From: Zychaea mexicana
Lineage: Eukaryota; Mucoromycota; Mucoromycetes; Mucorales; Lichtheimiaceae
Direction of reading: 5' to 3'
NCBI RefSeq assembly: GCF_025766255.1
Contig: NW_026516822.1
Span: 24,036 to 88,035 of the forward strand
Length of the DNA stretch: 64,000 bases
The position numbers were made by a program, and so were the translations under genes. Of the stretch, positions 37,494 through 48,117 are shown piece by piece. Within the stretch, counting starts at the first letter, position 1, and every line of letters begins with the position of its first letter. The notes beneath the pieces were generated by a model. The model did not search any database. It was not told the DNA's origin and worked only from the letters and a program-made list of their open reading frames with translations.

Positions 37494-39183
37494 CACTTTT
37501 TTCAGAAATTACTGGCGCATTTTTGGGATGAGAGCTGGCGTTACACAAGAGGAGTAAGAGGCGTAGTGGCAAGGATGAATCTGACGTAGAAGTAGAAGGG
37601 TATACTAGCGTACTATCAGAAAATAAAGTGGCACATTATTCTATCGTTTATTACTTTGAGAATGATGACAGCTACATTTATCCACGAAGACGGTCATGGC
37701 AACATGGTTGGTGATGAAGGCGAAGACGTTGCTGTCATAGAAATGGATGTCGATTATGAAACCTACCCACTCAATTCGGTCACCAATTTCAATGAGTACA
37801 TGTCCTTGAAGCCACCTGAAAAACCTGTGAAGGAACCGAAAGCAGTCGAGGAACAACCAAAAGCGAAAGCCAAAAAGGGACCGAAACGACTGCAGGCACG
37901 ATACACTGATGCACAAAAAGAACGGCTGTTTTACTTGGTGTATGAAGAGGGCAAGTCCGCTAGAGAGGCGGCTCTCGAGCTTAAGATTGCACCAAGGACT
38001 GCCCAAAGATGGGTGAAAATGGATCAAGACAACCCTGATCCTGATGGTGGTTTACCAACCACAGCTAGTAAAACCACACGCCCTGTTGGAAGACCATCCA
38101 AACTGGGGGAGGAGCATGCGGCATTCTTGACCAACTTGGTTGATGAAAACCCATCCCTTGCCCTTGACCAGATGATGGAGAGTCTCACAAAGCAATTTGA
38201 AGGATTAGAGGTGTCCAAAACAGCACTCTATAATTTTACGACTGAAAAGTGCAGAATCACCTTCAAAAAAGCACACTTCCACTCCGTTGAAAGGAACTCG
38301 CCAGCTAAGATCGAGGAACGATTCAACTGGGTGACACGTTGGCTAAATACTGATATGGATTTCTGCAGCAATTGTGTTTTTATCGATGAATCCGCATTCC
38401 ATATCAACATGAAACGAAGCTCGGCATGGTCAACAAAGGGTACTCGAGCAACAGTAACTGTACCAAAGACGAGGGCGAAAACCACCACGATTCTTGGTGC
38501 CATTTCGCCATATGGCGTTGTGCAAATATCTGTAAGATTGCCAAAAGCGATGCCTCCTTCCAAGAAACGAAAAGCCGCTGGAAGTACCAAAACTGCTTCT
38601 GCTACCAAAAGTGGAACGGTCACCGGCCACTACTTCAACTTTGTTGCTAGTACATTGGATGTGATGGACCAGCATGAGGAGTTCAAAGGGAATTATTTAG
38701 TGATGGACAATGCACCTATTCACAAACACGACGACATCGCTAAATATATCCAAAGCCGTGGTTATGGGTGCATCTATCTTCCCTCTTATTCACCCGAGCT
38801 CAATCCCATTGAGCAATTCTGGTCAGTGGTGAAGGCCAAGTTGAAGCGTCACAGGCTTTTGGAGGAAGAGACCTTGACTTCGCGGATCAGGGATGCATGC
38901 AATGAGGTGTATTTTAGCGATCTGAAAGGCTTTTGCAAATATTCAGTTTCTAAGTTTGATGATTGTTTGCAACGCAAACCTCTCTAATAAATATGCCTAT
39001 CCCGCTCAGTGAACATTGCTTCTTTGTTTAAAAGTGACGAACGATAGATAATGCGTCACTTTATCTTCTGATAATACGCCAGTACTCCCTTCTGCTTTTG
39101 CGTCAGATTCATTCTTGGTACTACGCCTCTAACTCCTCTTGTGTAACGCCAGCTCTCATCCCAAAAATGCGCTGAAAAAAGTG
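37494..39183 (+). mobile_element. Tc1/mariner element, copy 1 (intact transposase)
   Basis: This 1,690-bp element has long terminal inverted repeats of roughly 150-170 bp and flanking TA on both sides (37,492-37,493 and 39,184-39,185). The outer repeat carries nine extra bases (AAATTACTG) just inside the end that the inner repeat lacks. Confidence 0.9.
37662..38987 (+). CDS. Tc1/mariner (IS630-like) DDE transposase
   Basis: An uninterrupted frame of 441 residues. An acidic N-terminus and a Lys-rich linker lead to a helix-turn-helix near residues 75-120 (RYTDAQKERLFYLVYEEGKS, then AREAALELKIAPRTAQRWV). The DDE catalytic triad is visible as FIDESAF, VMDNAPIH and SPELNPIEQFW; 34 residues separate the second Asp from the Glu, giving a DD34E spacing as in Tc1-type enzymes. 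A basic insertion (PPSKKRKAAGSTK) lies between the first and second Asp and may act as a nuclear signal. The enzyme would cut at the terminal repeats and insert at TA. All catalytic residues are present and no stop interrupts the frame, so this copy could be active. The ATG at 37,662 follows a TTG that is in frame. Confidence 0.92.
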   Translation: MMTATFIHEDGHGNMVGDEGEDVAVIEMDVDYETYPLNSVTNFNEYMSLKPPEKPVKEPKAVEEQPKAKAKKGPKRLQARYTDAQKERLFYLVYEEGKSAREAALELKIAPRTAQRWVKMDQDNPDPDGGLPTTASKTTRPVGRPSKLGEEHAAFLTNLVDENPSLALDQMMESLTKQFEGLEVSKTALYNFTTEKCRITFKKAHFHSVERNSPAKIEERFNWVTRWLNTDMDFCSNCVFIDESAFHINMKRSSAWSTKGTRATVTVPKTRAKTTTILGAISPYGVVQISVRLPKAMPPSKKRKAAGSTKTASATKSGTVTGHYFNFVASTLDVMDQHEEFKGNYLVMDNAPIHKHDDIAKYIQSRGYGCIYLPSYSPELNPIEQFWSVVKAKLKRHRLLEEETLTSRIRDACNEVYFSDLKGFCKYSVSKFDDCLQRKPL

Positions 39184-39217
39184 TAACTTGTACACTATTT
39201 AGGAATAGGTCATAAAA

Positions 39218-39770
39218 TGCCAGCTAGCGGTCCATTCCTCCCATTCACCTTTGTTTCCCAATCCAATGCATGTGAACGATTGTCCTGCTCTAGCCCAGCA
39301 TGCCCATCATCCAACTTTCTTGATCCGAGGGGATTTGAGTTTAAAACGCTCAAACATAGAACATCATCCAGTTTCAGAGAAATCATGATTTGTAAACTGC
39401 CAGCTAGCAGCCCATTCCTCCCATTCACCTTTGTTGCCCACACCAATGCATGTGAACGATTGTTCTGCTCTAGCCCAGCATGCCCATCATTCAACTTTCT
39501 TGATCTGATGGGATTTGACTGAGCTACGGTCAAACAAAGAAGTATCATAGCAACATGAGAAACATCAATTGATTAATGATTTGTACACTGCCATCTAGTA
39601 GCCCCTTCCTCCCACTCGCCATTTTTACCCAACCCAATGCATACGAACGATTGTCCTGCTCCAGCCCAATAGTCCCATCCTTCAGCTTTCTTGATTCGAG
39701 AGGATTTGAGTGAACAACGCTCAAACACAGAAGTGTCATCCAAGCAACAGAAAAGTCTACTTAATTTCCA
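39218..39770. repeat. About 185-bp tandem repeats in the left arm (mirrored in the right arm)
   Basis: Units start at about 39,218, 39,399 and 39,590 (GCCAGCTAGC-type starts), spaced 181 and 191 nt. Each contains CCATTCCTCCCATTCACC and a GATTGTCCTGCTC-type block. A more diverged fourth unit follows from about 39,775. The mirror copies lie at about 47,520-48,090. Confidence 0.85.
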
Positions 39771-39916
39771 GGTCTTCCGCTCCCAACTTATTTTGCCTCT
39801 TCTTCCCATTCTCAACTGTTGCCCCACTCAAGTACAACTACCACCTGCGAACGATTGTCCTGCTTCAACCCACCATGTCAAGCATACGATTACCTTGATC
39901 CGATTGTCTTTGACTG

Positions 39917-40720
39917 AATGGCATGTCCATGGCGTGTACACAGCCTTCTTATCACTCTACTTCAACACGTGTCTTTCTTGACACTTCGCCTTCTCTTGTA
40001 CACACTCCCCTGCCACAACCAATCGTAACAGCGTTCGATCCTGTAGCTTCCATTAGCAAGGCCTTTACTCCATTGTCTCGAACAGCGTTCTCTCTGCTTG
40101 CAGCAACTTGCCTTACAGCCGCTTTTTACGTGAACAGCAGATAGCCATCGTATAGAAGCAGCATTATTTACGTGAAGCAACTTGCTTTGGTACAAAAGGA
40201 TTCCTATGGATGATTCCATATCAGTTATGAATACGCCATAATACAAACAATCTTCACCTGCTCGAGCCGTGATGGAAAATGATCCAGCAAGGAAGGGCCA
40301 ATAGCCGAATGGGAAAGGAAGCAGCAATCGCATGGCACTTTCAATCAACATTTTGAGCTTGCAATGGTTATGATGGGTGGATGGATACAATCAAGTTGGA
40401 ATGTCTTTTCAGTTACTTGATACATCGTCAGCCGGAAATGAATGGCGAGTTCATGGCGTGTACACAGCCTTCCTGTCACTCTACTACAACACACGCCTTT
40501 CTCGATACTACACACAATGTCTTGCATTCTCGTCTACCATAACCAAACATAACAGCGTTCATTGCAACAGTTGCTATCAGCAAGTTCTTCATTGTCACAA
40601 ACAGCGTTCACAGCCTTGTCATTCTACTACAGCTCAGGTCTTGCACACTTCTCTTCCTCCACAACCAAATGCAACAGCAGTTGCATTAGCAAGGCTTTGA
40701 CCCCATTGTCTCAAGTTACA
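39917..40720. repeat. Diverged roughly 520-bp tandem duplication in the left arm
   Basis: The blocks at about 39,917-40,140 and 40,440-40,600 share the string GGCGTGTACACAGCCTTC and the following ATCACTCTACT-type sequence, with a weaker third echo near 40,610. Small open frames here are non-coding by-products. The mirror lies at about 46,570-47,370. Confidence 0.7.
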
Positions 40721-41599
40721 TGCAACAACATACTTTGGTGCACATGGATTCCAATGGATGGTGTGCCATATCAGCTATCATGTACACCGCAATACAAGCA
40801 ATCTCCACCTGGTTGAGCTGCAATAGAAAGTGACCAAGAAAGAGATGGATCAACAGCCGGATGGGAAAAAGAAAGTACATCAGCAAGCGATCACGTGGCT
40901 CTTTTCAACCAACATATTGGATTTGCAATGTTATGGATGTATGGATGCAATCAAGTGCAGCGATGAGGAAGAAGTACTTGAATGTCGCTTTGCCTATTTG
41001 TCGCGTTGTCAACAGGGAAGATGGATCATATCACGTGGATGCGGCTGAGGATGATGATGGATTGGATGGAATCGAGTAAAAGGTTTATGATATTCTATGC
41101 ACAGAGACCCACATTAGCGTCACTACAATTACTAGAGATGATCATTACATTATAAAATAAACCTTCTTTATCCCTAGCAGACATCATAACATTCATGCCA
41201 TTGCTAGTAAATCCTTGTATACATCAAACATATCTTTAGCTTTTTGTAAATCGACATGGCGTGCATGGCAGTCAAGTCTAACAATCTTTGCTTAATAGCC
41301 GGGCAATTGGAACTCCTCGTTCGTGATATCATTCAAATAGGCGTAGTATTGATCCTTCAGGTCTCGTCTACTGTTGTAATGCGACCTTTTACTGCTGTAA
41401 TGCTCAACTGCCCTAAGAGCTGAGCATCAACTCATACAAGCGACAACGTATACGATGTAATGAACCAATTGCAAAGGAGCTTCAGGGGGAAGAAAGGGTT
41501 GTTTATTCGTACTCTCTAACGGCACTAATGCATGAGTGTTTGAGAAGTACTAACAGCCAGCCGACACTTCATAACACCGCTCGGCTTGTTACACCAATT

Positions 41600-41932
41600 C
41601 TAGCTATTCACAATGAGTGAAGACCTCTTTTCATGTAGCATCACGCTTACAGCGAGTATAATGAAAACAGAAATACAATCGTTTCTCAAATTTCTACAAT
41701 CAATCGTGGAATCCTTATGAGAGCAAAACTGCTCGGCTTGGTCCAAAGCACCTTGTGTGCGAGTTTCACCATCGAGGTGGGCAACCCCAAATTTCGCCAT
41801 GTCGTCACCAGCCAAACACACATCGGGTTGACCTCTTTAATTTGTGTTTGACAAAATATTTTTGGCTTGTGCAGGCATATTTGTAACTACATCCATAACG
41901 GAACTCGTGGTATCTTGAGATGATCCAGTCAT
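41600..41932 (-). pseudogene. Decayed gene fragment of unknown family
   Basis: Reading from an ATG at 41,932 gives MTGSSQDTTSSVMDVV..., interrupted by an in-frame TAA at 41,837-41,839. It then continues in the same frame as PDVCLAGDDMAKFGVAHLDGE and TQGALDQAEQFC. The block after the stop has amino-acid composition of real coding sequence, so this looks like the start of a protein whose codon became TAA. The downstream part dissolves after about 41,715. No family is recognised. Confidence 0.4.
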
Positions 41933-42120
41933 TTGGTCTCAGTGATGGAGTGTTTTTATCTAGGATACATGCCTAGAGGTCTACCAGAGTGCTTGTGAGA
42001 GTGAGGGTTAACTCCGATCTTGTATCCTGGTGACGTGGTTTTGGCATGGTGCGAAGCAGCAGCAAAGCCAGCCTTGGAATAGACCTCTGCTACTTTTATT
42101 TTACCCCACATCGGTTTCAA

Positions 42121-42826
42121 GGTTGGCTCTCCTCGGTGTCAGCAGTAGTCCTTTAAGGACGCCCTAGTGAAAGCAGTGGGATCGTAGATTGTCATGTGTG
42201 CTGGATTTATCCCCATGCATGGACCATTGCAAGTAGCATATGCCTTCATCATGTTATGCCTGTCCGGCTTCAAGGCAAGTATCTTTATTACTTCCATTTT
42301 ATACATATCATATCAACTAACTTCTATTCCTAGTATCGGATGCATGAGATCTGTTGTCTGATATTATCAGCGAAAGCATGGCAAAGGCAAAGGAATCGGT
42401 TGGCTCTCCCAAGTGTCAACAGTAGTTCTTTGAGGACGCCCTAAGTGAAAGCAGTGGGATCGTAGATTGTCATGTGTGCTGGATTTATCCCCATGCATGG
42501 ACCATTGCAAGTAGCATATGCCTTCATCATGTTATGCCTGTCCGGCTTCAAGGCAAGTATCTTTATTACTTTCATTTTATACATATCATATCAACTAACT
42601 TCTATTCCTGATATCGGGCGCATGAGATCTGCTGTCTGATATTATCGGCAAAAGCATGGCAAAGGCAAAGGAATCGGTTGGCTCTCCCAAGTGTCAACAG
42701 TAGTTCTTTGAGGACGCCCTAAGTGAAAGCAGTGGGATCGTAGATTGTCATGTGTGCTGGATTTATCCCCATGCATGGACCATTGCAAGTAGCGTATGCC
42801 TTTACCATGTTATGCATTTCCAGCTT
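42121..42826. repeat. 277-bp tandem repeat, 2.5 copies
   Basis: Units start at 42,121, 42,398 and 42,676, each opening with GGTTGGCTCTCC and containing GACGCCCTA, GTGAAAGCAGTGGGATCGTA and CCCCATGCATGGACC. The first two units are complete and the third breaks off near 42,826. Spacing is 277 and 278 nt. No coding role is seen. Confidence 0.9.
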
Positions 42827-43361
42827 CCGTGTGGTTTCTTTTCCCTATTGCATCATGCACGATTTTTATCCCTTGCGATTACAACATGTATAGCCGAGAA
42901 TGAGTACTGTCGTATCCTTGGAGTACTTGCCTGCACGATTTCCTAGGAAACACCCAATCACAAGAACCATCTTCCCGTATCTTTCATACATATAGAAAAC
43001 CTATCGCTGCACCATTTATACATATGAATGCTACATAATGTCTTACGCAATATACAAAGCACCACAGGCTTCAAACCAATCGTGCGCTTAATAACATGTA
43101 ATTGCCAATGTTGACATCCATACTTATATGAAATGAGCTGTTGATGTCCTCTATTATACATCCTATTAATGGAATCTGGGTCCAGGCTGTTGGGATATCC
43201 ATATGCACAAGGACAAAACACCTACTACCGTCTTCTGGTATACCTAATATTTGCAACGAAGGCTCAGCTTCGTGGCTTGAACATCGATCTCAGAAGAGAT
43301 TCATCTTTTGCTCCTTTGTGTATTATCTTATGAGCAAAGTGGACAAAGTCTGGTATTTTAT

Positions 43362-45629
43362 TCAATATTTGACATGATTATGTCGCTTGCGATCAATGGT
43401 CTTTTCAATGACATGATCAAGGTTTTCAGCAGTGGGACTAACTCTGTTGCGTTTACTAATGATTATCATCGCGGATGCATCGGATTGCTTGCAATGATGG
43501 TAAAAGTGATGGGTGACATTCTTGATTTGGCTAAGGCTCGCAAGATATGCAGGAATGTCCTTGATACATAATGGCATTCTGATTGTGACAAGCTCTTCCA
43601 TCAGATACAGACCATCGGCCTTGAGTTCCATAAGATAGTATGTCAAATTTGGACCTAGAGCATTGAGTTAAGTATGGATATTCTTTTAAAAGAGAAGAAT
43701 TCCCAAGGATTTACCAACTACATGTATGCCAAGGCTAGCTTGTAACTTGTGTTCATCAATTGTATCTTTGCAGAAGTGTCCAAGACGCAACAAGTCCATA
43801 TTTGTTTGATAATGGTTGTCGTATTCAGCAGCCGATTTCACTTCTCCATATCCAATGTTGATTTCGAAATTATTGTCCATCAATGTTGAAATGATACAGT
43901 CGGGCCGTCGATTTGCCAAGGAAAAGGATCGCTTATTTGCAGGGACAGTGGTTGGCCTAAATCAGAAGGTGCTCGTTAAATAAAAAGATACCATATACGT
44001 TGTAATAACTTACCAAAGTATTTGGGTGTTCGTCTCATCATCATCGAATAAAGGTTGCAAGGCTGGTGCCAAATATCGGGTGCAATAGTTATTTTCTGAT
44101 GTGTCGTTCATGATGCGATCTGAGGGCAAGGATAGACATCTAATAATATGTCATAAGCACACAATTCATCCATACTACAAGCAAGACTTACAATTGATGG
44201 ATGGACATGATAATCTTTTTATCCAGGTCGTCAATATCCAGATCGTCAACTGCACTTAACAAACTCGTGATCTTGGCACACGTATCCAGCCTGCTTCGCC
44301 TTCCATAATAAAAATCCTACATACAAAGACACGTAAGCCCAAAATGATGATATAGTGAAGGAATAAAGAATGGCGTGTTTCTCTTATTTGATAGCTTACC
44401 CAAACAATTTCCATCAATTTGACCATCACATCGTTGGGGAACTTGACTGTTGTATCAAATGGTCGAAGCAATTTTTTCACAAGGTCATTGTTGAAGAACT
44501 TTCTTGATTCAGGGTGCATACGACCTTTGTTCACCAATAAAACCGATGCAAGAGATCTATAAAAACGTTAGCGACTGATTGCGAAAATTAAATACAACAT
44601 ACTAACAATAGATGAGGAATGTCACGTTCCATCGTCAGTGTGGTGGCCTTTATACGATCCAAGACGAACAATTGATACTCATAAAATTTCCAAGATACGT
44701 CGATGGCGTCGATGATCAACCGGTCAGATGCAATGGGTGCACGAACATTCTGTGAAATAGAACTCAAAGGAAATTCTTCTGTATCGCTGGATGGCGGTGA
44801 TATGTCGTCGGCTTCGGAGTCACTGCTGGTACAAATAAACACACGTTGAATGAAAAGAGAAAGTGGATGTGCCGTTTTTTGTTTCTATACCTTGTAGTTT
44901 CAACATTTGATGTTGAAGCACGATTGCATTCGTCTTCTTCATCCAAATCGCCATCAGCCGAGCGCTTTGCAGGAACTAAAAAGTATGTTCAATCATTATC
45001 TGATGTTCGTGGAGAGTAGAGATCAAGAAGCATACTTGTAGAACTAGTTGCATGAATTACTCGTTGACCTTCCGCCGCCGCTGGCTCTGCAGATACCACC
45101 AACAAGTCGAGCGCTTGTTCTTTGAAGGTATGTGCCAAGTTCCTCTGCAAATACATAAAGTTATCAGCAACAAGCGTCAAATGAAATATCTATTAGCACA
45201 TACCCTCCTGTTTACTTCAACCATGATTGTGTCCCATCGCAAACGATCATATGCAACTTTTTTGCTGCTGCGGAACCACATTGGATGAGTATCAATCTAA
45301 TGTGAGCAACTGCTCTCTCACCTCTGAATATCTCTGTTGTCGTCTTCAAGTAGTTCCTTGTACCGATTGAGCCAGATCCCGTGAAGACGTGCTGCGCTAT
45401 TTGCCGCTAAACCGACCGACCATAGTGCAATGTCATTTTGGTGTTCTCTGATAAAGCTTGGGAATCTTGGACACCTGTGCGTTTGTAGAAAGTCTTTCAG
45501 CTCTAAGCAACGCATTAGTTGTTGAACGTATACTTTGATTGTGACGATTCCAGTATTACCGTCTTCTCCGGGTATGCTGACATTGTAGACGACAAAGAGC
45601 AGAAGCTCCCCAGCTACAGGATTATGCAT
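43362..45629 (-). CDS. Intact ten-exon gene of unknown family with PD...GEVK motif (possible nuclease fold)
   Basis: Exons 45629-45322, 45267-45204, 45144-45036, 44975-44891, 44825-44607, 44556-44400, 44316-44192, 44139-44014, 43956-43715 and 43654-43362 join with consistent phase to 575 residues and no stop. Recognisable blocks: IREHQNDIALWSVGLAANSAARLHG near the start, an acidic linker with IPAKRSADGDLDEEDE, SDRLIIDAIDVSWKFYEYQ, then NRRPDCIISTLMDNNFEINIGYGEVKSA split over two turns, DLLRLGHFCKDTI and a C-terminal beta/alpha region with LMELKADGLYLMEEL. The spacing of PD and E-x-K (GEVK) is that of PD-(D/E)XK nucleases; this is an inference from pattern only. The start may instead be the ATG at 45,515. 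Two introns use less obvious sites (GTTAGT donor; acceptor at 44,140). It sits alone in the centre of the composite element. Confidence 0.6.
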
Positions 45630-46214
45630 ACATTTTCTGCTACTGGGCTGACATTGAAAGTTGGCATATGGGAGTACAGCTATTGGTGGATGGGAAGAGT
45701 TGCTTCAGTAAATGGTGCAACAGGTATTCGTAAATGGACAGCAACATGTGCCAAATATCAGTCATTCCCAAAATACGAGACAACAAGATGTATCATTCAA
45801 CCGCTGCTGGTGCCGTAGCAATCCTTTTGCCATTTAGTTACTATCTATTCCCCACATTTTCCTTTCTTTGTCACCTCCATCATTACAACGATATCTATTC
45901 CATCTTCGTGTGTCACAATCCATAAACCAGCGTCATAAAATGCGCAATGTGCCAAGCATTGCAAGTTGGCTTTTCATATTTCTACCTTGGAGCAGCCCAA
46001 TATCTTAAAAACAATATGCGCAAAAGGCTTTATATTCAAATTGATAGGGTATGGGCGAAACATATATAATTGTACCGTTCTATTTTTGGTTTCTGCTATC
46101 ATAATCATCCTTCATCCTCCATGATTGCAAAATAGCTGCTCCATGCATTGAATCGCGTATTTTGATACCACCCATGGCTGTACAACACCTTTCGTCATAG
46201 ACATAAGTTCTTGA
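45630..46214. other. Right part of the single-copy centre
   Basis: This region lies between the PD...GEVK gene and the right arm. A plus-strand open frame at 45,519-45,818 overlaps the first exon of that gene on the other strand and has no recognised features. The region probably holds the promoter of the minus-strand gene. Confidence 0.45.
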
Positions 46215-48117
46215 CTCGATTCCATCCAATCCATCATCATCTTCAGCCGCATCCACGTGATATGATCCATCTTCCCTGTTGACAACGCGACAAATAGGCA
46301 AAGCGACATTCAAGTACTTCTTCCTCATCGCTGCACTTGATTGCATTCATACATCCATAACATTGCAAATCCAATATGTTGGTTGAAAAGAGCCACGTGA
46401 TCGCTTGCTGATGTACTTTCTTTTTCCCATCCGGCTGTTGATCCATCTCTTTCTTGGTCACTTTCTATTGCAGCTCAACCAGGTGGAGATTGCTTGTATT
46501 GCGGTGTACATGATAGCTGATATGGCACACCATCCATTGGAATCCATGTGCACCAAAGTATGTTGTTGCATGTAACTTGAGACAATGGGGTCAAAGCCTT
46601 GCTAATGCAACTGCTGTTGCATTTGGTTGTGGAGGAAGAGAAGTGTGCAAGACCTGAGCTGTAGTAGAATGACAAGGCTGTGAACGCTGTTTGTGACAAT
46701 GAAGAACTTGCTGATAGCAACTGTTGCAATGAACGCTGTTATGTTTGGTTATGGTAGACGAGAATGCAAGACATTGTGTGTAGTATCGAGAAAGGCGTGT
46801 GTTGTAGTAGAGTGACAGGAAGGCTGTGTACACGCCATGAACTCGCCATTCATTTCCGGCTGACGATGTATCAAGTAACTGAAAAGACATTCCAACTTGA
46901 TTGTATCCATCCACCCATCATAACCATTGCAAGCTCAAAATGTTGATTGAAAGTGCCATGCGATTGCTGCTTCCTTTCCCATTCGGCTATTGGCCCTTCC
47001 TTGCTGGATCATTTTCCATCACGGCTCGAGCAGGTGAAGATTGTTTGTATTATGGCGTATTCATAACTGATATGGAATCATCCATAGGAATTCTTTTGTA
47101 CCAAAGCAAGTTGCTTCACGTAAATAATGCTGCTTCTATACGATGGCTATCTGCTGTTCACGTAAAAAGCGGCTGTAAGGCAAGTTGCTGCAAGCAGAGA
47201 GAACGCTGTTCGAGACAATGGAGTAAAGGCCTTGCTAATGGAAGCTACAGGATCGAACGCTGTTACGATTGGTTGTGGCAGGGGAGTGTGTACAAGAGAA
47301 GGCGAAGTGTCAAGAAAGACACGTGTTGAAGTAGAGTGATAAGAAGGCTGTGTACACGCCATGGACATGCCATTCAGTCAAAGACAATCGGATCAAGGTA
47401 ATCGTATGCTTGACATGGTGGGTTGAAGCAGGACAATCGTTCGCAGGTGGTAGTTGTACTTGAGTGGGGCAACAGTTGAGAATGGGAAGAAGAGGCAAAA
47501 TAAGTTGGGAGCGGAAGACCTGGAAATTAAGTAGACTTTTCTGTTGCTTGGATGACACTTCTGTGTTTGAGCGTTGTTCACTCAAATCCTCTCGAATCAA
47601 GAAAGCTGAAGGATGGGACTATTGGGCTGGAGCAGGACAATCGTTCGTATGCATTGGGTTGGGTAAAAATGGCGAGTGGGAGGAAGGGGCTACTAGATGG
47701 CAGTGTACAAATCATTAATCAATTGATGTTTCTCATGTTGCTATGATACTTCTTTGTTTGACCGTAGCTCAGTCAAATCCCATCAGATCAAGAAAGTTGA
47801 ATGATGGGCATGCTGGGCTAGAGCAGAACAATCGTTCACATGCATTGGTGTGGGCAACAAAGGTGAATGGGAGGAATGGGCTGCTAGCTGGCAGTTTACA
47901 AATCATTTTGCAAAATGATTTCTCTGAAACTGGATGATGTTCTATGTTTGAGCGTTTTAAACTCAAATCCCCTCGGATCAAGAAAGTTGGATGATGGGCA
48001 TGCTGGGCTAGAGCAGGACAATCGTTCACATGCATTGGATTGGGAAACAAAGGTGAATGGGAGGAATGGACTGCTAGCTGGCATTTTATGACCTATTCCT
48101 AAATAGTGTACAAGTTA

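Larger units (their letters stand above)
37494..41076 (+). repeat. Left 3.58-kb arm of the large inverted repeat
   Basis: This arm matches the reverse complement of 46,215-49,806 with only scattered differences. Known ones are a roughly 10-nt indel near 39,386, a 1-nt indel near 38,737 and single-base changes. The match ends at ...GGAATCGAG (41,076). Confidence 0.9.
41077..43361. other. Left part of the single-copy centre of the composite element
   Basis: No intact gene. It contains a decayed coding fragment (41,600-41,932, minus strand) and a 277-bp tandem repeat (42,121-42,826), followed by the 3' flank of the PD...GEVK gene. Confidence 0.6.

Noticed and set aside
45519..45818. A plus-strand open frame of 99 codons overlapping the first exon of the PD...GEVK gene
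   Set aside because: It has no recognised motif and no splice partner, while the opposite strand connects to nine further in-phase exons.
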